Origin: an uncultured Roseburia sp.
GTDB taxonomy: Bacteria; Bacillota_A; Clostridia; Lachnospirales; Lachnospiraceae
Assembly (NCBI GenBank): GCA_900753715.1
Contig: CAAEAE010000025.1
Span: 1-18,288, forward strand
Length of the DNA stretch: 18,288 nucleotides
Direction: 5' to 3'
Of the stretch, positions 7,385-15,522 are shown in pieces; within the stretch, counting starts at the first letter, position 1; every line of letters begins with the position of its first letter. A program made the translations under genes and the position numbers. A model generated the notes under the pieces. It ran no database searches. It had not been told where the DNA came from and was given only the letters and a program-made list of their open reading frames with translations.

Positions 7385-10342
7385 ATGAATATTGAAGCAT
7401 ATGATATTGATTCATTACGAAAGTTGGTTCGCTCATTACAGAACGAAAATACTGTTCTCAAAGCTCAATTACAAAAGGCTAATATACCATATGAAGATTA
7501 TAGTCACTTTGAGGAAAAGATAGAAAACCTGGAAAACTATGATCCGGACCAAGGCGAAAGAATTATCAATCCGGAATATATAACAGATGACATGGCAAAA
7601 AGGTATTTTGCCATGTTTTGGGGACGGCAGGATGTATTTGCAAAGAGAGGCAAGAATGGCGGATATTTTCCTCAATGCAATAATCGTTGGAATAACACTC
7701 TGTGCCCTAAACAAAGAGGCGAAAAAGTATTCTGTGATGAATGTGAAAATACACAGTGGACACCATTAGAACTGTGGAGAATTAAGGAACACCTAAAGGG
7801 CACTAAGGAAGATGGAACCGATGTGCTTGGTATTTATCCGTTATTAGCAGATGGTACTTGCAGATTTATTGTATTTGATTTTGATAATCATGAAAAAGGT
7901 GCAGAACAGACAGATTATGCTAACGTTGATAATGAATGGCATGCAGAAGTAGATGCGCTTAGGAAGATGTGTGAGCAAAATGGAATAAAGCCATTAGTGG
8001 AGCGTTCACGTTCCGGCAGAGGTGCACATGTATGGATATTTTTTAAGAAACCGATATCGGCATCACTAGCGAGAAACTTTGGTTTTCTGTTGCTTGATAA
8101 GGGTGCTGCGACGGTTAACATGAAATCATTTCATTATTACGACAGAATGTATCCTTCCCAGGATGTTGCCAGCAGTATAGGAAATCTTATTGCTCTTCCT
8201 TTGCAAGGACAAGCAGTAAAGAATGGTAACAGCGCGTTTGTGGATGAGAATTGGAATGCTTATCCTAACCAGTGGGAAGTACTCTTGCATGGCACTGAAA
8301 AGCTTGGTGCCCTGGATATTGAAGCTTACATGGAAAAATGGCAACAGGAATTGGCAGAAGCACGCGGAAGACTTGCAAGCCCAGATAGTTCCAATAGGCC
8401 TAAACCATGGAAAAAGAAATGTGAGTTTCTTAAGGCTGATGTTGTAGGTAAACTACATTTGGTTTTATCGGATGGACTGTATGCGGATACTTTAAATATA
8501 ATGCCAAGATTACAAAATCAAATCCGAGGCATGGCAGCCTTTGATAATCCTGAATTCTATAAGAATGCCAGAATGGGATATTCTAATTATTACAATTTTA
8601 GCGCTGTCTATCTTGGAAAAGATGTTGATGGGTATATTCAGGTGCCAAGAGGACTTAGAGAAAGTATTCTCGATGAATGTGGTAAAGCAGGAATTGCAGT
8701 TGATGTGTCGGATCAAAGAGAAAAAGGTCGCCCGATTCGTGTTTCATTCAAGGGTGATTTGAGAACGCAACAGGATTTGGCAGCACAGAGGCTATTGCAG
8801 CATTCAGAGGGCGTTCTTCAGGCGGCTACAGCATTTGGGAAAACGGTTGTGAGTAGTTATTTAATATCTGAGAGAAAAGTAAGTACCTTGATATTGCTTC
8901 ATAGCAAGGATTTGCTTTCTCAATGGGTAGAAGAATTACAACGTTTTTTATGTATAGATGAAGAACCGCCTGAATATGAAACAAAAACTGGCAGGAAGAA
9001 GAAACGTGATAGTGTTATAGGAATTCTTCATGGCAGCAAGAATACATTAACCGGAATTATTGATGTTGCTATGGTGCAATCACTTAGCAGTAAGGATAAT
9101 CTGACAGAAATATTAGATTCTTACGGAATGGTAATAATGGATGAATGTCACCATGCAGCTTCTACATCTTCGATGGAAGTACTGCAGAAAGTCAAAGCTA
9201 AATATGTATATGGAGTATCTGCTACTCCAAAACGTGGTGACAGCATGGAAAAAATTTTATATATGCTTTTAGGACCGCTCAGACACAAGTTTACTGCTCT
9301 TGAGCGTGCTGCAGAACAGGGAATAGGACATTTCTTTGTACCTAGATACACTAGGGTAGTTGATAATTCTGAATCGAAGGATGATATCAATAAAGCTTAT
9401 GCGCTTATTACATCAAGTGAAGTACGTAATAATATGATTGTCGAAGATGTAAAATCCTGTGTAAAAGAGGGAAAGACACCGGTTATACTAACACGAATGA
9501 AAGAGCATGCCAAAACCTTGGCAGACAACCTGAAAGGTTCTGCGGACCATGTATTTATTCTTTATGGGGATAATTCAGATAAAGAGAATCTTGAAATACG
9601 TACAAAATTAAAACAGGTTCCTAAGAACGAAACACTAATATTAGTTGCAACAGGACAGAAAATTGGTGAAGGCTTTGACTTCCCGAGACTCGATACCTTA
9701 ATGCTTGCGGCGCCGGTATCTTTTGAGGGACGTTTGGAACAGTATATTGGCAGACTTAACCGTGATTTTGAAGGAAAAGAAGCAGTATATGTTTATGACT
9801 ACGTTGATTCTCATGTAAGATACTTTGACCGTATGTATGGAAAGCGTCTGAGAACGTATAGAAAGACTGGATTTTCATTATGGACCGGAGAAATCAAATC
9901 TAAACAGATTATAAATGCAATATATGATTCAGGTAATTATATAGAAAAATTTGAGCAGGATTTGGTTGAGGCAGAAAAAGAAATTATCATTTCAAGCCCG
10001 GATATACGTGCTGAAAAGATTGCAAGGTTTATAAAAATTGTAAAAGAACGTCAGGAAAAAGGGGTTAAAGTGACTGTCATTACACTTAATCCAGACAACT
10101 CAATGTATGGAAATGCAGCAGTATATTATGAGCTAATTTGTGAAATGCAGGGTGTTGGAATAACTGTCGTTGAAAAAGAAGAGATAGACGAGCATTTTGC
10201 TGTAATTGATAATCAGATTGTATGGCATGGAGGTATGAATCTTTTAGGCAAGGAAGATGTCTGGGATAATTTGATGCGTATAAAGAATGTAGAGGTTGCA
10301 GCTGAATTGCTTGAGATATCTCTTGGGAATGTTGATAACTAA
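7385..10342 (+). CDS. TOTE-type archaeo-eukaryotic primase / SF2 helicase / PLD-like fusion
   Basis: A 985-residue multidomain protein. A coiled-coil start (about 8-50) leads to a four-cysteine cluster (C98, C107, C117, C120) that probably binds zinc. A primase-like domain follows with acidic pair D165/D167 in IVFDFDNH and SRSGRGAHVW (208-217, H215), as in the AEP domain of TOTE conflict systems. An SF2 helicase core occupies about 450-825: motif I ATAFGKT (481-487), DECHH (586-590), SATPKR (612-617), and motif VI EQYIGRLNR (785-793). The C-terminus resembles one phospholipase-D half (H937, D942, then G949 and N952), but the HxK lysine is absent. The start has a GGAGGG site 8 nt upstream. The likely role is nucleic-acid-directed defense or element conflict; the enzyme activities are inferred from motifs. 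Confidence 0.85.
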   Translation: MNIEAYDIDSLRKLVRSLQNENTVLKAQLQKANIPYEDYSHFEEKIENLENYDPDQGERIINPEYITDDMAKRYFAMFWGRQDVFAKRGKNGGYFPQCNNRWNNTLCPKQRGEKVFCDECENTQWTPLELWRIKEHLKGTKEDGTDVLGIYPLLADGTCRFIVFDFDNHEKGAEQTDYANVDNEWHAEVDALRKMCEQNGIKPLVERSRSGRGAHVWIFFKKPISASLARNFGFLLLDKGAATVNMKSFHYYDRMYPSQDVASSIGNLIALPLQGQAVKNGNSAFVDENWNAYPNQWEVLLHGTEKLGALDIEAYMEKWQQELAEARGRLASPDSSNRPKPWKKKCEFLKADVVGKLHLVLSDGLYADTLNIMPRLQNQIRGMAAFDNPEFYKNARMGYSNYYNFSAVYLGKDVDGYIQVPRGLRESILDECGKAGIAVDVSDQREKGRPIRVSFKGDLRTQQDLAAQRLLQHSEGVLQAATAFGKTVVSSYLISERKVSTLILLHSKDLLSQWVEELQRFLCIDEEPPEYETKTGRKKKRDSVIGILHGSKNTLTGIIDVAMVQSLSSKDNLTEILDSYGMVIMDECHHAASTSSMEVLQKVKAKYVYGVSATPKRGDSMEKILYMLLGPLRHKFTALERAAEQGIGHFFVPRYTRVVDNSESKDDINKAYALITSSEVRNNMIVEDVKSCVKEGKTPVILTRMKEHAKTLADNLKGSADHVFILYGDNSDKENLEIRTKLKQVPKNETLILVATGQKIGEGFDFPRLDTLMLAAPVSFEGRLEQYIGRLNRDFEGKEAVYVYDYVDSHVRYFDRMYGKRLRTYRKTGFSLWTGEIKSKQIINAIYDSGNYIEKFEQDLVEAEKEIIISSPDIRAEKIARFIKIVKERQEKGVKVTVITLNPDNSMYGNAAVYYELICEMQGVGITVVEKEEIDEHFAVIDNQIVWHGGMNLLGKEDVWDNLMRIKNVEVAAELLEISLGNVDN

Positions 10343-10364
10343 GACTGTTGGAGTTGGAAAAATA

Positions 10365-11174
10365 ATGAAGATAGAATTTGGAGATTTTGAATTTACAGAA
10401 TGCTGGGACGGAGTTTTATACAAAAAATTGTCTGGTTACCCTGAGATGACGGATTGGGAAATACAGACAGTCCTGGATTTTATAAAATACGAAAAAGATA
10501 ATGGCCGCGAATGCGAGCTGGTTGGAGATGAAAACATACTTGCTAAAGTGCGAGATGCTATTGCAGATCGAAATAGAGCTAAGGTATCTGTACCCGAGAA
10601 GATTACAGAATGTACAGCATGTCCGACATATAAAGGATGTATGACTGATTTGGTGTGCCACACTTCACCAGTTGAAAATGCAATTAAAATATTGGAATGC
10701 GGTTCACTACTTTCACCGGTGTTAGCAAGGAAGATGAGTGCAGCTGAGCTTGCTAAAGAAGCAAGAAATGCAGCCAATGATCCTGAAGATTACTTTGATT
10801 ATATTATGTTTGCATGGGGAAACTGTCAGGCAGGAGACCGACTTGTGATGGAAAGGAAACTCGGCCGTTTTCCTGATGATAAAGATTTAAGTATAGGTTT
10901 TACTCCCGGAGTCAGATTTTTCTTTAAATATAATGAAATAGTTAAGCATCCCAATGCAGTATTTGAGGGTGTGTTGCCTTTAAAAATCAAAAATGAAGTT
11001 GTGTTAGCGGACTGGATACATGCAATTATTGTTCCGGAAAAGGAGAAGAATAGGATTGAATCATATGTACCGGAAGCACTGAAGGAAAAGGTATATTACA
11101 TCGAAAATGATTGTTCTGATATATGGGAATGGTCAGAAAAGGTATATGAGTATGCCAAGAATATAGATTCATAA
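10365..11174 (+). CDS. Uncharacterised protein, possible ADP-ribosyltransferase-like fold with cysteine cluster
   Basis: A 269-residue protein I do not recognise with confidence. The N-terminal third is acidic and helical. A cysteine cluster (C83, C86, C92, C98) runs directly into HTSPVENAIKILECGSLL (99-116). That H-T-x-x-x-N-x-x-x-I-L-x-x-G-x-L pattern resembles the NAD-binding start of DarT/KptA-type ADP-ribosyltransferases. A later GVRFFFKYNEI segment and aromatic C-terminus are compatible with such a fold, but I cannot identify a catalytic glutamate. The ATG at 10365 is preferred; an in-frame ATG at 10296 lies inside the helicase gene. Ribosome-site support (GGAG, 10350-10353) is distant. 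The gene begins 22 nt after the helicase, suggesting a functional partnership. The ART assignment is inference. Confidence 0.65.
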   Translation: MKIEFGDFEFTECWDGVLYKKLSGYPEMTDWEIQTVLDFIKYEKDNGRECELVGDENILAKVRDAIADRNRAKVSVPEKITECTACPTYKGCMTDLVCHTSPVENAIKILECGSLLSPVLARKMSAAELAKEARNAANDPEDYFDYIMFAWGNCQAGDRLVMERKLGRFPDDKDLSIGFTPGVRFFFKYNEIVKHPNAVFEGVLPLKIKNEVVLADWIHAIIVPEKEKNRIESYVPEALKEKVYYIENDCSDIWEWSEKVYEYAKNIDS

Positions 11175-11204
11175 AATGGAATCTATTATGGGGAGGGAAT
11201 AGAA

Positions 11205-11981
11205 TTGTTTACCAATGAAGATATTCTTAGGGTTGCGCTGGAACAGTCGGCAATAGACTCAAATTGTAACTGGGAAGATTTTTTGAAAAAAGATAATGTG
11301 ATAGTTACTTCTGTGGCAAACCCGTCTGCAAGAAGATACTTAAAGCTTCCACATGTGTGTGATTTAACCACTTATGGAAATAATATAGTTGCTACCATTT
11401 CAGAAGAGTATAGGGACATTGTGGAAAAGTATATTAGTAAATATGCTGTGGAGCACTGTTTTGAAACACCAAATATGCATGTTCTCAATGATGCATTCAG
11501 ACCACATGGACTTGGGGTATGCTTCATGGCTGAGTATTTTTTACCTGATATGGATGTACTTAAGCCTTTGCCATGCAAGTTAGAGACAAAAGTACTTGAG
11601 CAGCCAGATTTTGCAGATTTGTATAAGCCTGAATGGAGTAACGCCCTATGCGAGGATAGAAAGCATTTAGATGTGCTTGGAGTCGGAGCATATGATAATG
11701 GAAAACTTGTTGGACTGGCAGCTTGTTCAGCTGATGGTGATACTATGTGGCAGATAGGAATTGACGTATTGCCGGGGTATAGAAGGCAGGGAATTGCATC
11801 GGCACTCACAAGCAAGCTTGCCATAGAGATTCTTGAAAGAGGTAAGGTACCATTTTATTGCTGTGCATGGTCTAATATCAAATCAGCAAGGAATGCGATT
11901 AAGAGCGGATTTAGGCCTGCATGGGCGCAAATGACGGTAAAACCTCTTGAAATGATTAACGAAATGAATGGAATAAAATAG
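11205..11981 (+). CDS. GNAT-family N-acetyltransferase with TTG start
   Basis: A 258-residue protein. The C-terminal half (about 150-245) carries a GNAT acetyl-CoA fold: VGAYDNGKLVGLAACSADG, then strand IGIDVLPGYRRQGIASALT with the pyrophosphate-binding R-R-Q-G-I-A (193-198), and later AWSNIKSARNAIKSGF. The N-terminal 120 residues are not obviously catalytic and may be a substrate-recognition domain. The start is TTG at 11205: GGGGAGGG lies 7-8 nt upstream and the only nearby upstream ATG frame closes with TAG. The acetyl acceptor is unknown. Possibilities include protein, aminoglycoside-like small molecule or a modified nucleotide. Its place between the ART-like and ParB-like genes argues for a role in the same pathway. 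Confidence 0.82.
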   Translation: MFTNEDILRVALEQSAIDSNCNWEDFLKKDNVIVTSVANPSARRYLKLPHVCDLTTYGNNIVATISEEYRDIVEKYISKYAVEHCFETPNMHVLNDAFRPHGLGVCFMAEYFLPDMDVLKPLPCKLETKVLEQPDFADLYKPEWSNALCEDRKHLDVLGVGAYDNGKLVGLAACSADGDTMWQIGIDVLPGYRRQGIASALTSKLAIEILERGKVPFYCCAWSNIKSARNAIKSGFRPAWAQMTVKPLEMINEMNGIK

Positions 11982-11987
11982 TATAAG

Positions 11988-12434
11988 ATGGAAAAGTATG
12001 GTGTTTTGGAAATAGCGGCAGATTATTGCAATAAAGGTAAATTGGAGGAATGGATTCAGCTTTTTCTTCGCAATGATGGACATAACATTGCTTTGGCGGA
12101 GGGGCTGTTAAAAGAAAAACGCTTTTATACAGGAATAATTCTGTTTGAGCTTTCGTTATTAAATAATATCAGAGCCGGAGCCCCGGAGTACTTGACCGAG
12201 GAAAATGATATAGAATACTTTTTCAGTCATGTTAATGAGATGATGAACGCGGTAGATAATTGGAATCCGCCGCCACTTATTATTGAGTACAAGGATGACG
12301 GTAGTTTTTACGTCTGTGATGGTAGATATCGACTGGAAATGTTTAGGCAAAAGGAAGCGAAGTCTGCTCCTGCTATTGTGTGGGCAACGGGAAAAGAAAA
12401 TTTTGATAGATTACAGGAGATTATAAAATGTTAG
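11988..12434 (+). CDS. ParB/sulfiredoxin-fold protein
   Basis: A 148-residue protein. The C-terminal half contains PPPLIIEYKDDGSFYVCDGRYR followed by a short helix and SAPAIVW (127-132). This matches the ParB/sulfiredoxin superfamily pattern, in which D-G-(R/N)-x-R (111-115) binds nucleotide or carries out phosphoryl chemistry. The N-terminal 90 residues are helical and lack a recognised domain; no HTH for DNA partition is visible, so this is not a chromosomal ParB. It starts 6 nt after the GNAT stop with only a poor ribosome site, suggesting translational coupling, and overlaps the next gene by 7 nt. Possible activities include CTPase, nuclease or kinase chemistry, as known in different branches of the fold. 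Confidence 0.65.
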   Translation: MEKYGVLEIAADYCNKGKLEEWIQLFLRNDGHNIALAEGLLKEKRFYTGIILFELSLLNNIRAGAPEYLTEENDIEYFFSHVNEMMNAVDNWNPPPLIIEYKDDGSFYVCDGRYRLEMFRQKEAKSAPAIVWATGKENFDRLQEIIKC

Positions 12435-13027
12435 GAATATGTTCTGCATGTGGAAACACAGAATGGGATAAAGAGGTTACAGGAAATGTGATAAAGTGCC
12501 CTAAATGTGGTAATGAGTGGAAGTTTGATAAGTTACCTATATTTTTCCTGACTGGTTGTAGCGGAGTTGGTAAAACAACCACAGCAATTGAATTTCAGAA
12601 AATAACGGATGAGTATGTGATCATTGATGCTGATTGGCTTCGGAATATTGCCTGGCCACAAAATGATGAAGAAGAAAATGATTTTATTGAACAGGTATAT
12701 TCTGTTTCAAAGAATATATCTCAATGCAAAAAGCCTGTAGTGTGGACTATGGCAGGTGGTATTGACAGATTGCATCATACATACGGGAAAAGATTTTTCT
12801 CTGAAATAAAAGTTTTGGCACTTACAGCTGAGCCGGAGGTTCTTAGAAAACGGATGACAGAAGGCAGAGGGATAGACGATGCGGGTTGGATTCAAAGCTC
12901 AATCGATTATAATAATTATTTTAGGACTCATGACACTTTAGGAGATACAGAGTTTGATACATTAGATTGCACAAACGGGACTCCTACGGAAATTGCAAAA
13001 AAGGTTCTTGAATGGCTGAGAGATTGA
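12428..13027 (+). CDS. Zinc-ribbon P-loop kinase-like NTPase
   Basis: A 199-residue protein with two parts. The first 30 residues form a zinc ribbon (C5, C8 and C24, C27), the layout of rubredoxin-like nucleic-acid or protein binders. A small P-loop kinase fold follows: Walker A GCSGVGKT (43-50), a strand IIDADWL, and a basic lid-like RKRMTEGRGID segment (about 140-151). The architecture resembles nucleoside, shikimate or gluconate-type kinases and chloramphenicol-phosphotransferase-like proteins; the substrate cannot be read from the sequence. A GGAG ribosome site lies before the ATG inside the preceding gene. A zinc ribbon on a small-molecule kinase is unusual and hints at a polynucleotide or protein-bound substrate. 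Confidence 0.72.
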   Translation: MLGICSACGNTEWDKEVTGNVIKCPKCGNEWKFDKLPIFFLTGCSGVGKTTTAIEFQKITDEYVIIDADWLRNIAWPQNDEEENDFIEQVYSVSKNISQCKKPVVWTMAGGIDRLHHTYGKRFFSEIKVLALTAEPEVLRKRMTEGRGIDDAGWIQSSIDYNNYFRTHDTLGDTEFDTLDCTNGTPTEIAKKVLEWLRD

Positions 13028-13067
13028 AATTGATTAATATTAAGAGGAATTTAGGAGGGAATCATAA

Positions 13068-13550
13068 ATGGCATCGGATTGTACAGTAGCCATTGATAAT
13101 GGGTATATTAATATACGCGTTGGAGCAATTATTATGAAAGGTAACAAATTTCTGATGGTTGGTAATCAGAAGGATGAGTACCTTTATTCTGTTGGCGGGC
13201 GTATCCAGTTTGGAGAAAGTGCTGAGGAGGCAGTCGTTCGAGAAGTGTTTGAAGGGACAGGTGTGAGACTGGAAGTGGATCGTCTTGGATTTGTTCATGA
13301 AAATTTTTTCTATGGTGATTATGGTAAAAAAGAAGATAAATTAATCTATGAGATTTCATTTTTCTTTTATATGAAAACACCGGATGATTTTGAGCCGGTA
13401 TGTGATAGTTTTACTGATGATGAGTCAAAAGAAAGGCTTATATGGGTAGATGAAAAAAGTGATATAACTTACTATCCTACATTTTTTAGGGAAGAACTTA
13501 GAAATCCCAGTTCCTCTGTAAAACATATTGTTACTGATAATAGGAAATAG
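13068..13550 (+). CDS. Nudix-domain protein with altered Nudix box
   Basis: A 160-residue protein with a Nudix fold. Residues 44-66 fit G-x5-E-x7-REUxExxGU: G44, E50, R58, E59, E62, G65. The second glutamate of the usual EE pair is G63. That glutamate is normally a metal ligand, so hydrolysis could be reduced or the domain could act as a sensor. Nudix enzymes cleave nucleoside diphosphates linked to other groups, including NAD and ADP-ribose; this is notable beside a possible ADP-ribosyltransferase, but the substrate is not shown. AGGAGGG precedes the ATG. The gene follows the kinase by 40 nt and is the last of the run, ending 84 bp before a strong terminator stem. Confidence 0.85.
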   Translation: MASDCTVAIDNGYINIRVGAIIMKGNKFLMVGNQKDEYLYSVGGRIQFGESAEEAVVREVFEGTGVRLEVDRLGFVHENFFYGDYGKKEDKLIYEISFFFYMKTPDDFEPVCDSFTDDESKERLIWVDEKSDITYYPTFFREELRNPSSSVKHIVTDNRK

Positions 13551-13634
13551 AATTGATATTCTTTTTTTAGGCTCAATGAGATGATAATGTTTATGAGCAA
13601 AATATACCTAATATGAGGAAAAACATATAAGAAT

Positions 13635-13680
13635 AGGGATATGTTCAAATGAGCATATCCCTGATTTTTTATTTTCTTTT
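13635..13680 (+). terminator. Intrinsic terminator of the conflict-gene run
   Basis: A perfect 9-bp stem, AGGGATATG (13635-13643) with CATATCCCT (13654-13662), closes a 10-nt loop and is followed by GATTTTTTATTTTCTTTT. It overlaps the 3' end of the convergent broken repressor gene, and the T-rich sequence on its other side could make it bidirectional. Confidence 0.85.
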
Positions 13681-14325
13681 GCCTCTTCCGTTACCTTTTG
13701 GCACCTTAAATGCGTCTGAATATCTCTGAAGAATTTCTGTAAAGGTCTTGAATTCATATGGCTCCATCTTTGTGAAGTTAATCTTAAACATCTTACTGTA
13801 CATAATCATTTGAGCCTGTGTAGCATTATCTGTTTTCTGAATCTGTTCAAAGGCCTCTTCAATCTCATCAACTTCTGTTGTGTCATTTCCGGTATTGGAA
13901 TCCTTTTTATGAGCTTCTTTAATATCCTTTGCAATCCCGGCGATATCGCTACCGAGAAGATTTGCAAAATAGTCATCTTCCTTGATGGTGGCTGCTTCAA
14001 GGGTTTTCATATAATGGTCGGTGGTGCTTGTCCCTTTTTCTTGAAGTTTTGCTCTGGTAAATTCAATGTATTTATTCATGTTGTGAATCTGCATAGCGGC
14101 CAGATTATCAACATAAATCTCCATATCTGACATGAAATTAGCAAAAGCAGGATTCTTAATCAGCTCACAAATAAGCCTGACATTTAAATCACCGCTTTTC
14201 AGTATTTACACAGTGGCATCATCGAGACCAAGTTCATCAACCGGAAATAGATGCTGTTCTTTATTATCCGTCATACCAAGCAGATAGTCCGTCGTTACTC
14301 CATAATACTTTGCCAACAGAGAGCG
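13669..14325 (-). pseudogene. XRE-family repressor, 5'-truncated and with an internal stop
   Basis: Reading the minus strand from about 14325, the frame encodes PSIRSLLAKYYGVTTDYLLG, the end of a lambda-repressor-type HTH domain. It continues as MTDNKEQHLFPVDELGLDDATV, meets a TAA at 14208-14206, and stays open for another 179 codons to a stop at 13671-13669. The downstream part (ILKSGDLNVRLICELIKNPA, then a 154-residue tail from an ATG at 14133) is the helical C-terminal domain usual for such regulators on integrative elements. A single base change would explain the TAA. The first half of the HTH is absent because the sequence passes into the integrase gene. The product is therefore doubly inactivated. 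The 154-residue tail alone could still be translated but would lack DNA binding. Confidence 0.75.
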
Positions 14326-15492
14326 GATGGAAGGTATCTGTATAGTACCATTGACCCGGTTACAAAGAAAAGAAAGTTTCTGTACAGTTGGAAACTTGAA
14401 AAGAACGATAAGTTACCAGAGGGGAAAAAGCCAGACCTGTCATTAAGGGAAAAGGAAAAGCTTCTGGAGCGTGACTTGGCAAATGGGGTATCCCTGTCAG
14501 GTGGGGATATGACAGTGTTAGAGTTGGTTGAAAAATACATCAGCCAGAAGATAAATGTTCGTCCTACCACTTCGGCAGGTTATAAGACAGTAGTCAACCT
14601 TTTGAAAAGGGATGCGCTTGGAAAGGTAAAAATTAAACAGGTTAATACCATGGATGCCAAGTCATGGATTATAAAGCTTCAATCAGTGGATGGAAAGAGT
14701 TACAGTTCCATTCATACGGTTCGTGGAGTTGTAAGACCTGCGTTCCAGATGGCATACGAAGCGGACTTAATTCATAAGAATCCCTTTGATTTTGACTTAC
14801 ATAACTTCTTAATCAATGATTCGGTAAAAAGAGAAGCATTGACAGGAAAACAGGAAAAAGACTTCTTGCAGTTTGTCAAGCAGGATGAACATTTCAGTGA
14901 GTGCTACGATGGAATGTATCTTCTCTTACATACAGGACTTCGTATTGGGGAATTCTGTGGACTTACCTTGAAAGATATTGATATGCAAAAGAAAACAATC
15001 AACGTTGACCACCAGTTACAGTATGTTGGTAACAAAGGGAAATACATCGAGAAAACGAAAACGGACGCAGGAACGAGGGTATTACCCATGTCGGAAGAAG
15101 TATATGAAGTAATGAAACGGGTGTTGGCAAACCGGAAGAAACCGAAGATTGAAATATGTATTGACGGCTATACAGGTTTTCTGTTCTTGGATAAGCGTGG
15201 AATGCCTATGATGCCTTATCAATGGGAGAAGCGGTTTCAGCGTTCTGTTGAAAAATATAACAAGATATATCGGGTGCAACTTCCAAAGATAACACCCCAT
15301 GTCTGCCGCCATACATTCTGTACGAATATGGCAAAGAGGGGAATATCCGTAGAAATCCTGAAATATCTTATGGGACATACGGATATCAGTGTGACTTTAA
15401 ATGTTTACACGCACTTAAAGTTAGAGGATGCGGAGAAAGAAATAAAACGCCTGGAAAACGTAGAAAAAGAGTTGAAAAGGTGTGCACGATAA
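14251..15492 (+). CDS. int: Tn916-type tyrosine integrase with displaced N-terminus
   Basis: The 413-codon frame resembles Tn916 integrase from RADGRYLYSTID onward (residue 24), including FLYSWKLEK and SLREKEKLLERD of the N-terminal arm-binding domain, a SAM-like core-binding domain (about 88-185) and the catalytic domain. All catalytic residues are present: R231, K270, H350, R353, H376 and Y386. The first 22 or so codons have no ribosome site. They are simply the opposite strand of the XRE pseudogene, so the normal start (about 20 residues of the arm-binding domain) is lost. Near-normal length is coincidental. If no substitute start is used, the next in-frame ATG is at residue 87, which would remove arm binding. 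The gene marks one end of an integrative element; function is doubtful. Confidence 0.85.
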   Translation: MLFFIIRHTKQIVRRYSIILCQQRADGRYLYSTIDPVTKKRKFLYSWKLEKNDKLPEGKKPDLSLREKEKLLERDLANGVSLSGGDMTVLELVEKYISQKINVRPTTSAGYKTVVNLLKRDALGKVKIKQVNTMDAKSWIIKLQSVDGKSYSSIHTVRGVVRPAFQMAYEADLIHKNPFDFDLHNFLINDSVKREALTGKQEKDFLQFVKQDEHFSECYDGMYLLLHTGLRIGEFCGLTLKDIDMQKKTINVDHQLQYVGNKGKYIEKTKTDAGTRVLPMSEEVYEVMKRVLANRKKPKIEICIDGYTGFLFLDKRGMPMMPYQWEKRFQRSVEKYNKIYRVQLPKITPHVCRHTFCTNMAKRGISVEILKYLMGHTDISVTLNVYTHLKLEDAEKEIKRLENVEKELKRCAR

Positions 15493-15522
15493 AAAGATAA
15501 AAGATGCCTGAAATAAAGTGGT

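Noticed and set aside
11988..12434. Plasmid or chromosome partition ParB
   Set aside because: No helix-turn-helix or dimerisation domain and no ParA neighbour; only the ParB/sulfiredoxin fold motif is present.
13810..14130. Plus-strand frame of 106 codons
   Set aside because: It is the opposite strand of the XRE repressor C-terminal domain, which gives a much more protein-like translation.
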